The notes: generated from the letters alone by a model not told the origin. Shown: positions 28,184 through 38,748, counted from the stretch's first letter. The stretch is 64,000 nt of DNA from Oryzibacter oryziterrae (GCF_021864535.1 NZ_JAKJIC010000005.1:62001-126000); one strand, 5' to 3'. A program made the numbers and translations.

Positions 28184-29773
28184 ATGATCCGGATACTCAT
28201 TTCAGTCGCGGTCCTGTTTGCCGCCGTCTTCGCCTTCGATCGCCTGGGTGCGGTCCCCGTCTCGGTCACCGTCGCCTGGCCCACCGGCACGGCCGCGCCG
28301 CCGCTGCGCGTCATCGTCGTCGGCGCGCTCGTCTTCGCCGCCCTTTCGGTGATCGGCTGGCGCCTCGTCAGCCTGGTCTGGCGCTCGCCGCAGAACCTGC
28401 GCGGCTTCTTTGCCGGCCGCCGCCGCGACCGCGGCTACCGCGCCCTGTCGCGCGGCATGATCGCCGTCGGCTCGGGCGATTTCCGTCTCGCCCAGCGCGA
28501 GGCGGTCGAAGCGGGCCGCTATCTCGACCGTGAACCGCTCGTCATGCTGCTCGACGCCCAGGCGGCCCAGCTCGAAGGCCGCAGCGACAGCGCCCGTTCC
28601 GCCTTCAACCGCATGCTGGCCGATCCGGGCACGCGCCTGCTCGGGCTGCGCGGCCTCTTCATCGAAGCCACCCGCGCCGGTGAGCTGGAAGCGGCCCGCC
28701 AATATGCCGCCGAAGCCCACAAGCTCAGCCCCGGCATTCCCTGGGCCGGCACGGCGATGATGGAATATCTCTCCGCCGACCGCGACTGGGCCGGCGCGCT
28801 GGCTGTTCTCGACACCTCGGCGGCCAGCCGCCTGGTGGGCAAGGCCGAAACGCGCCGCCTGCGCGCGGTACTGCTCACCGCCCGCGCCCTCGAGGCCGAG
28901 GACGGCGAGCCCGACAAGGCCCGCAGCTTCGCCCTCGAAGCCCATCGCATCGCCCCAGACTTCGTGCCGGCCACCGTTGTCGCCGCCCGCTGCCTCACCC
29001 GCCAGCTGGATGCGCGCAAGGCGGCCAAGGTCATCGAGACCACCTGGAAGCTCGCCCCGCATCCCGAGCTCGCCGAGGTCTACCTGCACGTCCGCACCGG
29101 TGATTCGGCCATCGACCGGCTGAAGCGCGCCCGCATGCTCTCTGCGGCCAAGCCCCACCATGTGGAAGGTGCGCTCGCCATCGCCCGCGCCGCCCTCGAC
29201 GCCCGCGAGTTCACCGTCGCCCGCGACGAACTGTCCAAGGCGCTGCGTCAGGCGCCCACCCAGCGCGTCTGCCTGATGATGGCCGAGCTCGAGGAGACGG
29301 AAAGCGGCGATCCCGGCCGCGTGCGCGAATGGCTCGGTCGGGCCGTCCGCGCCCCGCGCGACGAAGCCTGGACCGCCGACGGCGTGGTGCTGGACAGCTG
29401 GCAGCCGTCCTCTCCGGTCACCGGTCGCCTCGACGCGGTGGAATGGAAGGTGCCGGTCGCCAGCGACAGCGGCGTCACCGAACTCGATGGCTCCGATCTG
29501 GCCGAGCTTGCCGTGCGCAAGGTCGCCCCGCCGGCGCCCCCTTCGGACACGCCCCCGCCAGATGACACCGCCATTGTCATCGACGCCGCGCCCGTCGACA
29601 CCCCGGCCTCTGGCGGGACCGCCGCAGCCGCCACCCAGGCGGCAACGCAGCCGGCTGCCAGCACGGGCAACGACACCGACCGGGACTTTCCCCGCAAGCC
29701 GCCCGACGATCCCGGCCCGGCCAACGGCCGCGGTTTGACCCGCAGCCTGACCCCAGATCCGGCCTTCCATTGA
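28184..29773 (+). CDS. HemY-like TPR membrane protein
   Basis: This 529-residue protein has two N-terminal membrane helices (about 3-22 and 44-66), then the HemY N-terminal domain (RRDRGYRALSRGMIAVGSGDFRLAQREA) and TPR-like helical repeats to about residue 410. The last 110 residues are a proline/alanine-rich tail with little order. HemY_N proteins sit next to heme synthesis genes and are thought to help late heme steps at the membrane; they are not protoporphyrinogen oxidases despite the shared name. The gene is the last of the hemC-hemD run, 49 bp after the mitofilin-like gene. Confidence 0.88.
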   Translation: MIRILISVAVLFAAVFAFDRLGAVPVSVTVAWPTGTAAPPLRVIVVGALVFAALSVIGWRLVSLVWRSPQNLRGFFAGRRRDRGYRALSRGMIAVGSGDFRLAQREAVEAGRYLDREPLVMLLDAQAAQLEGRSDSARSAFNRMLADPGTRLLGLRGLFIEATRAGELEAARQYAAEAHKLSPGIPWAGTAMMEYLSADRDWAGALAVLDTSAASRLVGKAETRRLRAVLLTARALEAEDGEPDKARSFALEAHRIAPDFVPATVVAARCLTRQLDARKAAKVIETTWKLAPHPELAEVYLHVRTGDSAIDRLKRARMLSAAKPHHVEGALAIARAALDAREFTVARDELSKALRQAPTQRVCLMMAELEETESGDPGRVREWLGRAVRAPRDEAWTADGVVLDSWQPSSPVTGRLDAVEWKVPVASDSGVTELDGSDLAELAVRKVAPPAPPSDTPPPDDTAIVIDAAPVDTPASGGTAAAATQAATQPAASTGNDTDRDFPRKPPDDPGPANGRGLTRSLTPDPAFH

Positions 29774-29801
29774 CGGCTTTCATTTTTCTCGGACGCGGCG
29801 C

Positions 29802-29830
29802 TTGAAATTCGGCGAGGATGCCGGTATCAA
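29802..29830 (+). promoter_or_regulatory. Candidate promoter of tRNA-Thr
   Basis: TTGAAA (29802-29807) and TATCAA (29825-29830) are 17 bp apart and lie 57 bp before the tRNA gene. A transcript would start near 29837. Confidence 0.45.
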
Positions 29831-29886
29831 CGCCGCGTTCGCACAGACCGCCGCGCGCCAAGGCTTCGGTTCGGTTTGCGCTAGAT

Positions 29887-29962
29887 GCCGCAGTAGCTCA
29901 GCTGGTAGAGCACGTCATTCGTAATGATGGGGTCGGGGGTTCGAGTCCCTTCTGCGGCACCA
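29887..29962 (+). tRNA. tRNA-Thr (anticodon CGT)
   Basis: A complete 76-base cloverleaf is present: acceptor GCCGCAG pairs with CTGCGGC, the anticodon loop TTCGTAA carries CGT (reads ACG threonine codons), the T loop is TTCGAGT, and the CCA end is encoded (29960-29962). The T stem has two G-T pairs. It lies after the HemY-like gene. tRNA genes are common integration sites, but no second copy of its 3' end was seen in the window. Confidence 0.97.
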
Positions 29963-30964
29963 CTTTTCCAAAGATGATATCGAGTTTCAGAGGCCAGGCT
30001 TTGCCGGCCTTGTCCGCGTTTCGACGCGCGCATGACGCCTGCGGCCGATGACGCGAGCTGGACACTGGGGCAACCGGCGCAAAGAGTGCACACGCTCGAA
30101 AGCAAGGATCACGGCGAGCCGAACGGCAGTTCGTGCATGACGCCCCTGATGCCGTGATCTCGGCCGGCACGATCGGCGCCCGGCACAAGGCGGAACGCCA
30201 CCGTCTGGCAGACGAGAGCATTGCGGCACTGGCCAGAGAAGCCCGAAGCCTTCCGAAGACGACCGGCCAGCCTCCGCGCCGGAAGCCCTGAGCGCCAGAT
30301 TGGACTGCGCCTGTCCTCTATAGAGCTGTCACCATCAGATAAAGCCCGGTCGCCCACCCTTGCGATCACGGCCTTCGCCCCGAGTGGCTGTCTCGTTAAT
30401 TCATGCAAATATTATTATTCACAATCGCTCGCAAATATTTCAAATCGCTTTGATTTTTGCCGCAGCGCCAGGGGTCCATTCAAACGTTTCGCGCGCCTGG
30501 CGCCATGATTGTCCAAGCGAAGCACAATCACGCATCCGGATATTTTCCGCAGTTCTCTGGGTATTTTTTACGGACGCTGCCTGCAAGCTTGGCTTGACTC
30601 CTCGGCAAAGTTGGGTCAATCATCCTTTCAAAGCGCTTAGAATTTCAAGATCTGCGCCATCGTTGAAGCTAATTTCAACGTCTGGCGAGGACAGGGAATC
30701 GCCAGAGCCGACTTCGGGGGGAGTTCGACAGATGCGGGAAGGGCCACGCCCTGATCAGTCGTACGGCATTGTCCGGCCACAGGGCGAAGCTGAGCCGCTT
30801 CCGGCGATGCGTTCTGGCACCACGCCACGCCCAAAGGCCATTGTCCGGACAGCGTGGGCCGCTCGCCAGGCGCGCAGATACGACGGCAAGGCCCCCATCA
30901 GCGGCCACCTAAGCATTCGCCACAGGCGCGCCCCTCTTGCACCCATGCCGACATGATGATACAT
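29963..30964. other. About 1 kb non-coding region after tRNA-Thr
   Basis: No convincing gene is seen in this stretch. A block at about 30390-30700 is notably AT-rich. It holds the direct repeat GCAAATATT (30408 and 30430 regions), a LacI-type core palindrome AAGCGCTT at 30631-30638, and a perfect inverted repeat CGTTGAA-N6-TTCAACG at 30661-30680. The stretch from about 30049 to 30292 reads as one open, charged frame of about 80 codons with no good start and could be the remnant of a lost gene. The string CATTGTCCGG occurs twice (about 30767 and 30838). Confidence 0.5.
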
Positions 30965-30982
30965 CGTGGAACCGCTTCCACG
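30965..30982. promoter_or_regulatory. LacI-type operator in front of the sucrose regulator gene
   Basis: CGTGGAA-CCGC-TTCCACG is a perfect 7-bp inverted repeat with a CG-centred 4-bp core, the typical form of a LacI-family operator. It sits right before or across the start of the regulator gene, which suggests autoregulation and control of the genes downstream. Confidence 0.65.
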
Positions 30983-30985
30983 CTC

Positions 30986-32014
30986 ATGGCAGTCCCCTTC
31001 ATGCGCCCGACCATCAAGGACATCGCGGAAAAGACTGGCGTCGGTCTCGGCACCGTATCCCGGGTGCTGAACGACAGCCCGCGCGTGTCCAAGGGAACCC
31101 GGGACAAGGTCCTGTCAGCCATTGCCGAACTGAATTACGTGCCGAGCCCTGCCGCTCGCGGCCTGTCGCTGGGCAAGACGCTGACGCTTGCGGTCATCGT
31201 GCCCTTCTTCACCCGTTCGGCCTTCGTCGAGCGCCTGCACGGTGTCGAGAACACCACCGCCGACAGCAAATACGACCTCGTCATCTACAACGTCGAATCG
31301 GCAGAGAAGCGCGACCGCTATTTCCGCACCGTGCCCGACCGCCGCCGCGTCGACGGGATGATCATCATCTCCCTGTCGCCGTCCGAGGCCGACCGTCGGC
31401 ATCTTGGCAAGTCCGGCGTGCCCACCGTCTTTCTTGATGTGAACGGCGCGCCCTCGCTGGGCTTCGATCGCATCCTCATCGACGATGTCGAAGGCGGACG
31501 CCTCGCCACCGAGCATCTGATCTCGCTCGGCCACACCCATATCGGCTTCCTGGGCGACGTGCCGCAGGAAGGCTTCAACCACACCTCCAGCAGCGACCGC
31601 CATGCCGGCTATTGCCGCGCGCTCACCGCGGCCGGCCTGCCCATCGTCGAGGCCTATCGCACCGACGGCGTCTTCGGTCGCCACATTGCACGCGAACTGT
31701 CGAGCCGCATGCTGTCGCAGCCCGATCGTCCGACGGCCATTTTTGCCTCCAACGACACCCAGGCCATGGGCGTCCTGGAAGCGGCCCGCGACCTTGGCCT
31801 GCGCGTGCCCGAGGATCTCTCCGTCGTCGGCTATGACGACATCGAAATGGCCGAGTATCTCGGCCTCACCACCGTTCACCAACCGCTTTTCGAATCCGGC
31901 AAGCTCAGCGTCGACACCCTGCTCCAGCGGATCGAGGACCCGTCAAGGCAGCCCGTCACCTCCACGCTTGCCGTCGAGCTCATCGTGCGCAGGACAACCG
32001 CTCCGCCACGCTGA
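30986..32014 (+). CDS. aglR: LacI-family regulator of the sucrose/alpha-glucoside operon (AglR-like)
   Basis: This 342-residue repressor has a LacI helix-turn-helix (TIKDIAEKTGVGLGTVSRVLNDSPRVS) at its N-terminus followed by a periplasmic-binding-protein-like sensor (LAVIVPFFTRSAF, DGMIIISLSP, ASNDTQAMGVLEAARDLGLRVPEDLSVVGYDD). Start codons in frame lie at 30953, 30986 and 31001; none has a Shine-Dalgarno sequence. I give 30986, but 31001 would place the operator at 30965-30982 wholly in the leader. It stands before a CUT1 transporter and a sucrose phosphorylase, in the same place as AglR in Sinorhizobium, so the effector is probably sucrose or a related alpha-glucoside. Confidence 0.88.
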   Translation: MAVPFMRPTIKDIAEKTGVGLGTVSRVLNDSPRVSKGTRDKVLSAIAELNYVPSPAARGLSLGKTLTLAVIVPFFTRSAFVERLHGVENTTADSKYDLVIYNVESAEKRDRYFRTVPDRRRVDGMIIISLSPSEADRRHLGKSGVPTVFLDVNGAPSLGFDRILIDDVEGGRLATEHLISLGHTHIGFLGDVPQEGFNHTSSSDRHAGYCRALTAAGLPIVEAYRTDGVFGRHIARELSSRMLSQPDRPTAIFASNDTQAMGVLEAARDLGLRVPEDLSVVGYDDIEMAEYLGLTTVHQPLFESGKLSVDTLLQRIEDPSRQPVTSTLAVELIVRRTTAPPR

Positions 32015-32103
32015 CGGCGTCGCCGCTTCCCTCGGGAGGGGAGGCGTCAAACCGGCGCTTGTGCGCCAAATGTTGAAGAAACCCAGGAATGGGGGAGGAT
32101 GAG

Positions 32104-33429
32104 ATGAAAATGACTTCGCTGAAAGCTTGCCTTTTGGCTTCGGCTGTCGCCACCTTCGGCGTCGTCGGCGCTGCCTATGCCGCCGACAACGTGCCGGCCG
32201 AACTCTCCGACGCGCTCGCCGGCAAGCTCAAGGGCACCAAGATCACCGCCTTCGGCCCCTTCACGGCCGGCGATGAAGTTCGTTTCAACGACACGATGAA
32301 GGCCTTCGAGGAAGCCACCGGCATCGACATCCAGTATGAAGGCTCCAAGCAGTTCGAGGCGACCATTGCCACGCGCTCCGACGCCGGCAACCCGCCCGAC
32401 ATCGCCGACTTCCCGCAGCCCGGCCTGCTCGCCAACTTCGCCAAGGCCGGCAAGCTGGTCGATCTCAGCGCCAGCAAGGACTATTTCCTGCAGCAGTATA
32501 TCCCGAGCTGGGTCGACATGGCCACAAAGGCCGGCAAGGACGGCAAGCCCGGCATCTACGGCGTGTGGGAACGCGTGAACGTCAAGAGCCTGGTGTGGTA
32601 TCCCAAGAAGGCCTTCGACGACGCCGGCTACAAGGTCCCCACCACCTGGGACGAACTGCAGAAGCTGCAGGACCAGATCGTCTCCGACGGTGACACCCCC
32701 TGGTGCGTCGGCATCGAATCGGGCGCTGCCACCGGCTGGCCCGCCACCGACTGGCTCGAAGAGATGATGCTGCGCACCACCTCGCTCGAGAATTACGACG
32801 CCTGGACCGAAGGCAAGCTGCCCTTCGCCTCGCCGGAAGTGAAGAAGGCCGCCGAGACCTTCGGCAAGATCTGGCTTGACGACAAGAACGTCTACGGCGG
32901 CCGCAAGGGCATCGTGTCCACCAGCTTCGGCGACGCGCCCGGCCCGATGTTCGCCGAGCCGCCCAAGTGCTGGCTGCACAAGCAGGGCAACTTCATCGCC
33001 GCCTTCTTCCCGGAAAAGGCCAAGGCCGGCGTTGATTACTCCTTCTTCTACCTGCCGGGCATCGACCCCGCCTATGGCAAGCCGGTAGAAGTGGGTGGCG
33101 ACATCTGGGGCGCCTTCAACGACCGTCCGGAAGTGCGCGCGCTCATGCAGTATTTCGCCAAGGCCGAGCATCTGAAGTCCTGGCTGGCCGTCGGTGGCGC
33201 CATCGCGCCGCAGAAGGACGTCGACCTCAAGTGGTACGTCAATGACGTCGACCGCGGCGTGGCCGAGGTTCTGGGCGGCGCCACCTCCGTCCGCTTCGAC
33301 GGTTCGGACCTGATGCCGGGTGAAGTCGGCGCCGGCTCGTTCTGGAAGGAAATGACCGCCTGGATCTCCGGTACCGAGGATCTGGACACGGCCCTCAAGA
33401 ACATCGACGCGTCCTGGCCGAAGAAGTAA
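32104..33429 (+). CDS. aglE: Alpha-glucoside/sucrose ABC transporter binding protein AglE
   Basis: This 441-residue periplasmic binding protein belongs to family 1 (maltose-type) and resembles AglE. A signal peptide ends at YAADN near residue 23. The mature chain has TAFGPFTAGDEVRFNDTMKAFEEATGIDIQY, NPPDIADFPQPGLL and GVWERVNVKSLVWYPKKAF, the AglE-type ligand site pieces. GGGAGGATGAG gives a strong ribosome site before ATG 32104. It follows the regulator by 90 bp, and a strong hairpin follows its stop, as at the rhaS gene. Confidence 0.9.
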   Translation: MKMTSLKACLLASAVATFGVVGAAYAADNVPAELSDALAGKLKGTKITAFGPFTAGDEVRFNDTMKAFEEATGIDIQYEGSKQFEATIATRSDAGNPPDIADFPQPGLLANFAKAGKLVDLSASKDYFLQQYIPSWVDMATKAGKDGKPGIYGVWERVNVKSLVWYPKKAFDDAGYKVPTTWDELQKLQDQIVSDGDTPWCVGIESGAATGWPATDWLEEMMLRTTSLENYDAWTEGKLPFASPEVKKAAETFGKIWLDDKNVYGGRKGIVSTSFGDAPGPMFAEPPKCWLHKQGNFIAAFFPEKAKAGVDYSFFYLPGIDPAYGKPVEVGGDIWGAFNDRPEVRALMQYFAKAEHLKSWLAVGGAIAPQKDVDLKWYVNDVDRGVAEVLGGATSVRFDGSDLMPGEVGAGSFWKEMTAWISGTEDLDTALKNIDASWPKK

Positions 33430-33444
33430 CCTCTGACGCCCAAG

Positions 33445-33472
33445 GAGTCCCCGCCTTCAGGGGCGGGGACTT
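33445..33472 (+). promoter_or_regulatory. Intercistronic hairpin after aglE
   Basis: A perfect stem AGTCCCCGCC (33446-33455 with 33462-33471) with a 6-base loop lies 16 bp after the aglE stop and is not followed by a T-run. Together with a similar arrangement after rhaS it suggests differential expression of binding protein over membrane components. Confidence 0.7.
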
Positions 33473-33550
33473 CCAACAATCAAGATGATCGACACATCAC
33501 CTTAGCGCGGTCGGACCACAGATCTGGCGCCGGGCTCCGGGGGGAATGAA

Positions 33551-34669
33551 ATGAGTGACCGCACGACTGACGCGGACGCCCTGTCCGCCGAACTGGCGCG
33601 CTCTCGCCGACGGCGAAACCGCGCCCTCCTGACCTTGATCGGCGGCATCCTTGCGGCCGTGGCCCTGTTCGAAGGCTTCTTCCTGCTGCGCGACAGCCAG
33701 GCGCCCAAGCTGGTGACTGCGCTCTTCGCCATGGTCTGGGGTGGCGGCGGCATGGCCATTCTCTATCTGGTCGCCAACCAGCTGGCCGAATTCGCCCCCT
33801 CCGAATGGCAGAAGCGGCTGATCCCCATCGTCTTCGTCGCCCCCGCGATCGCCTTTGTGGTCTATTTCCTGGCGCTGCCCGCGGTGCGTACCTTCATCGC
33901 CAGCCTCTACGACCGCGATGGCACCAACTTCGTCGGTCTTGCCAATTACATCACGGTGTTCACCGAGCCCTTCATGCTCGTGACCTTCCGCAACAACGTG
34001 CTCTGGATCGTCTTCGGCGCCACCTTCACCATCATTTCAGGCCTCCTGGTCGCGACGCTGGCCGATCGCAGCCGCTTCGAAAGCCTCGCCAAGGCCATCA
34101 TCTTCATGCCCATGGCGATCTCGCTGGTCGGCGCCGGCGTCATCTGGAAGTTCATCTACGCCGTGCGCGACCCCTCGGACGTGCAGATCGGCCTGCTCAA
34201 CGCCATCGTCGTTGCCTTCGGCGGCGAGCCGCAGGCCTGGATCGCCCAGTTGCAGCCGTGGAACAACCTGTTCCTGATCGTCATCGTCATCTGGATGCAG
34301 ACCGGCTACGCCATGGTGCTGTTCTCCGCCGCCATCAAGGCCGTGCCCTCGGACATCCTCGAGGCCGCCCGCGTCGACGGTGCCGGTGAATTCCGCATCT
34401 TCTTCTCGATCCTGATCCCCTCGATCATGGGCACCATCGTCACCGTCAGCGCCACCGTCATCATCTTCACGCTGAAGATCTTCGACGTGGTCCTCGTGAT
34501 GACCGGCGGCCAGTATGGCACCGACGTGATCGCCACCCAGTTCTACAACCAGTATTTCACCAACCGGAACTTCGGCCTCGGCTCGGCGATCGCCATCGTC
34601 CTGCTGATCACCGTCATTCCGGTGATGGTCTACAACCTTCGCCAGTTCAACAAGAGGGAGACCCTGTGA
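33551..34669 (+). CDS. aglF: Alpha-glucoside ABC transporter permease AglF
   Basis: This 372-residue CUT1 inner-membrane permease has an N-terminal pair of membrane segments before the main MalF-like domain (about 95-370). The cytoplasmic coupling motif EAARVDGAGEFRIFFSILIPSI is present (EAA loop). It pairs with AglG. GGGGGG lies before the ATG, and the TGA stop shares a base with the ATG of aglG. The substrate is inferred as sucrose from the phosphorylase downstream. Confidence 0.92.
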   Translation: MSDRTTDADALSAELARSRRRRNRALLTLIGGILAAVALFEGFFLLRDSQAPKLVTALFAMVWGGGGMAILYLVANQLAEFAPSEWQKRLIPIVFVAPAIAFVVYFLALPAVRTFIASLYDRDGTNFVGLANYITVFTEPFMLVTFRNNVLWIVFGATFTIISGLLVATLADRSRFESLAKAIIFMPMAISLVGAGVIWKFIYAVRDPSDVQIGLLNAIVVAFGGEPQAWIAQLQPWNNLFLIVIVIWMQTGYAMVLFSAAIKAVPSDILEAARVDGAGEFRIFFSILIPSIMGTIVTVSATVIIFTLKIFDVVLVMTGGQYGTDVIATQFYNQYFTNRNFGLGSAIAIVLLITVIPVMVYNLRQFNKRETL

Positions 34670-35763
34670 TGGCCATGTCCAAGGGCAATCCCTTCCCCCG
34701 CGCCTTCGTCAACGGCACGCTCGCGGTCATCTGCCTGATCTGGCTGATCCCGACGCTCGGCCTGTTCGTCTCCTCCTTCCGCCCGCGCGACGAGATCATG
34801 TCCTCGGGCTGGTGGACGGTGCTGCCGCACAAGCAATGGGTCACCGTCTCGGAAATGAAGCCGGACGCCACCATCGACCGCAATGCGCCGATGACCTTCG
34901 AGGGCGCCACCGCCACCTTCGAGCAGTTCCGCCAGGGCGTCGAAACCGCCGACGGCAAGCGCGTCGTCTGGATCGGCAACAAGCGCGCCGGCACCGTTCA
35001 GGTGCAGCAGCAGGAATGGAGCGGCTTGCCCTCCGTCACGCTGCAGAACTATCACGACGTGCTCGCCGGCAAGGACGTGACCATCCAGAGCGATACCGGC
35101 GAGGAGGCCGTCCGCAAGGGCGAGGACATGTCCGACGCCTTCATCAACTCGATCGCCGTCACCCTGCCTGCCGTGATCATCCCCATCCTGATGGCCGCCT
35201 TCGCCGCCTATGGCTTTGCCTGGATGCGCTTCCCCGGCCGCAAGCTGGTGTTCGCGCTGATGGTGGCGCTCCTGGTGGTGCCGCTGCAGATCGCCCTGGT
35301 GCCCGTGCTCACCGACTATGTGCACCTGCGCCTCAACGGCACCTATCTGTCGGTCTGGCTGGCGCACACCGGCTTCGGCCTGCCGCTCGCGGTCTTCCTG
35401 CTCTACAACTACATCTCCAGCCTGCCGCGCGAGATCATGGAAGCGGCCATCGTCGACGGTGCCTCGCATTTCAAGATCTTCTGGCGTCTGGTGCTGCCGC
35501 TGTCGACGCCGGCGCTCGCCTCCTTTGCCATCTTCCAGTTCCTGTGGGTCTGGAACGATTATCTGGTGGCGCTGATCTTCATCGGCAACGTGCCGGGCGT
35601 GCAGGTCCTGACCATGCGTCTCGCCGACATGGTGGGCTCGCGCGGCTCCGACTGGCACCTGCTCACCGCCGGCGGCTTCGTGTCGATGATCCTGCCGCTC
35701 GTCATCTTCTTCTCGCTCCAGCGCTATTTCGTCCGCGGCCTCACGGCCGGCTCGGTGAAGTAA
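34669..35763 (+). CDS. aglG: Alpha-glucoside ABC transporter permease AglG
   Basis: This 364-residue protein is the MalG-like partner. Its first membrane helix (about 15-35) is followed by an unusually long periplasmic segment of about 125 residues (to about 155), typical for AglG, then five helices with the EAA loop EAAIVDGASHFKIFWRLVLPLS. I chose ATG 34669, 9 bases after GAGGGAG; a GTG one codon earlier (34666) is possible. Confidence 0.92.
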   Translation: MAMSKGNPFPRAFVNGTLAVICLIWLIPTLGLFVSSFRPRDEIMSSGWWTVLPHKQWVTVSEMKPDATIDRNAPMTFEGATATFEQFRQGVETADGKRVVWIGNKRAGTVQVQQQEWSGLPSVTLQNYHDVLAGKDVTIQSDTGEEAVRKGEDMSDAFINSIAVTLPAVIIPILMAAFAAYGFAWMRFPGRKLVFALMVALLVVPLQIALVPVLTDYVHLRLNGTYLSVWLAHTGFGLPLAVFLLYNYISSLPREIMEAAIVDGASHFKIFWRLVLPLSTPALASFAIFQFLWVWNDYLVALIFIGNVPGVQVLTMRLADMVGSRGSDWHLLTAGGFVSMILPLVIFFSLQRYFVRGLTAGSVK

Positions 35764-35851
35764 GCCGGAACACCATCAACACCCCGGGTGCGCGGTCCCC
35801 AGGACACTTGGCGCGGGACCCGCCCGGACAGACTTCAAGGGGAGTTCACCC

Positions 35852-36949
<1,098 letters not shown>

Positions 36950-37281
36950 CACCCCAGGCCCTTGAACAAGGCCTGGTGCATCGACCCGATCGGATGGTGC
37001 GGCCCGCAAGGGCCAGCCCGGTTGGACAAGTCGCGGCACAAACAAGAAAATCGAGTGCACGGATTACCGTTCAAGGTGAATCCTCTGGCGGAATCAGTGC
37101 ACCAGGGTTTGCACTTTCGAATGTCGCATGCGTTCGATAGAGATGCGTCATTCGACACAAGAGATCCTCCGGAGGCCATCCTCCGGAGCGCGCGTTGCCC
37201 GCTCGGCGCGCCCATCCGCACGCCTCCCCTGGCGGCAAGCCGACTTTGGGCTGCCCCCTGCCAAGACTGAAGACGGACACC
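36950..37281 (+). other. Gap between aglK and sucrose phosphorylase
   Basis: This 332-bp stretch holds no gene. An imperfect hairpin lies just after aglK (about 36953-36975, CCAGG pairing with CCTGG). A tandem repeat ATCCTCCGGAG occurs twice within 37164-37190, each copy containing the palindrome CTCCGGAG. A weak promoter for the next gene (TTGCAC near 37105) cannot be excluded. Confidence 0.4.
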
Positions 37282-38748
37282 ATGAAGAACCAGGTCCAGC
37301 TCATCACCTATGTCGATCGCCTGACCGCCGGCGGCTTCGCCGATCTCAAGGCCCTCGTCGATGGTCCGCTCGAGGGCGTGGTCGGCGGTGTGCATCCCCT
37401 GCCCTTCTTCGATCCCATCGACGGTGCCGACGCCGGCTTTGACCCCGTCGATCACACGCTGGTCGACCCGCGCCTCGGCACCTGGGCCGACGTCAAGGCG
37501 CTGTCGACATCCGTCGAGATCATGGCCGACATGATCGTCAACCACGTCTCGGCGGACAGCCCGGCCTTCAAGGACTATCTGGCGAAGGGCGAGGCCTCGG
37601 ACTTTGCCGACATGTTCATGAGCTTCGGCAAGGTCTTCCCGCAGGGCGCCACCGAGGCCGACCTCAACGCCATCTACCGGCCGCGACCGGGCTTTCCCTT
37701 CACCAAGATGAGCTTCGGCGATGGCGTCAAGCGCCTGATCTGGACCACCTTCACGCCCAAGCAGATTGACATCGATGTCTTCTCTCAGAAGGGCACTGCC
37801 TATCTCGACGCCATCCTCGATCGCTTCGCAAGCTCGGGCGTCACCGCCATTCGTCTCGACGCCGCCGGCTATGCCATCAAGAAGCCCGGCACCAGCTGCT
37901 TCATGATCCCTGAGACCTATGCCTTCCTCGGCGAACTTGCCACCAAGGCCAAGGCCAAGGGCATGGAAGTGCTCGTCGAGATCCACAGCTACTATCGCGA
38001 CCAGATCGAGATCGCCAAGCGCGTCGATCGCGTCTACGATTTCGCCCTGCCGCCGCTGGTGCTGCACGCCTTGTTCACCGGTGAGGCCGGCCCGCTTGCC
38101 GCCTGGCTGAAGATATCGCCGCGCAACGCCATCACCGTGCTCGATACCCATGACGGCATCGGCGTCATCGACGTCGGCGCCGCCACCGACGGACGCCCCG
38201 GCCTCCTGGAGCCTGCCGCCCTCGACGCCCTCGTCGAGACCATGCACGCGCGCACCGGCGGCGAGAGCCGTCAGGCCACCGGCGCGGCCGCCTCCAACCT
38301 CGACCTCTACCAGGTCAACTCGACCTATTACGACGCCCTCGGCAAGCGCGACGACGAATATCTGATCGCCCGTGCCCTGCAGTTCTTCGCGCCGGGCATC
38401 CCGCAGGTCTATTACGTCGGTCTCCTCGGCGGCGTGAACGACATGGACCTGCTCGCCCGCACCCATGTGGGCCGCGACATCAACCGCCACTATTACACGC
38501 CCGACGAAGTCGCCGCTTCGCTCGCCACGCCCATGGTCAAGGCCCTCTGCGACCTCGCCCGCTTCCGCAACACCCACCCGGCCTTCGCCGGCGCCTTCAC
38601 CCTCGGCGAGCCAGCCCCGCACAGCCTCACCCTCACCTGGACCGCCGGCCCCGCCCGCGCCACGCTGGAGGTGGACTTCAAGGCCATGCAGGCCCGCATC
38701 CGCCATACCGATGGCGGCGCGGAGCAGGTGATCGAGGTGAAGTGCTGA
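37282..38748 (+). CDS. Sucrose phosphorylase (GH13 subfamily 18)
   Basis: This 488-residue cytoplasmic enzyme splits sucrose with phosphate into alpha-glucose 1-phosphate and fructose (EC 2.4.1.7). It is close to bifidobacterial sucrose phosphorylase: NQVQLITYVDRL at the start, PFFDPIDGADAGFDPVDH, IYRPRPGFPFT, VNSTYYDALG and GIPQVYYVGLLGG. The catalytic residues are D193 (nucleophile, IRLDAAGY), E233 (acid/base, VEIHSYY) and D288 (LDTHDG). The ATG at 37282 gives the conserved N-terminus; the open frame runs from 37195. Phosphorolysis saves one ATP compared with hydrolysis, and the enzyme takes the place of AglA in this operon. Confidence 0.95.
   Translation: MKNQVQLITYVDRLTAGGFADLKALVDGPLEGVVGGVHPLPFFDPIDGADAGFDPVDHTLVDPRLGTWADVKALSTSVEIMADMIVNHVSADSPAFKDYLAKGEASDFADMFMSFGKVFPQGATEADLNAIYRPRPGFPFTKMSFGDGVKRLIWTTFTPKQIDIDVFSQKGTAYLDAILDRFASSGVTAIRLDAAGYAIKKPGTSCFMIPETYAFLGELATKAKAKGMEVLVEIHSYYRDQIEIAKRVDRVYDFALPPLVLHALFTGEAGPLAAWLKISPRNAITVLDTHDGIGVIDVGAATDGRPGLLEPAALDALVETMHARTGGESRQATGAAASNLDLYQVNSTYYDALGKRDDEYLIARALQFFAPGIPQVYYVGLLGGVNDMDLLARTHVGRDINRHYYTPDEVAASLATPMVKALCDLARFRNTHPAFAGAFTLGEPAPHSLTLTWTAGPARATLEVDFKAMQARIRHTDGGAEQVIEVKC

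Noticed and set aside
29881-30105. Minus-strand 74-codon frame ending in EGTRTPDP...YQLSYCGI
   Set aside because: Its C-terminal part is the antisense of tRNA-Thr. This is a well-known false protein produced by translating a tRNA gene.
30360-30956. Plus-strand frame of 198 codons before the LacI-family gene
   Set aside because: It spans AT-rich promoter DNA with operators, lacks a ribosome site and has no recognisable domain.
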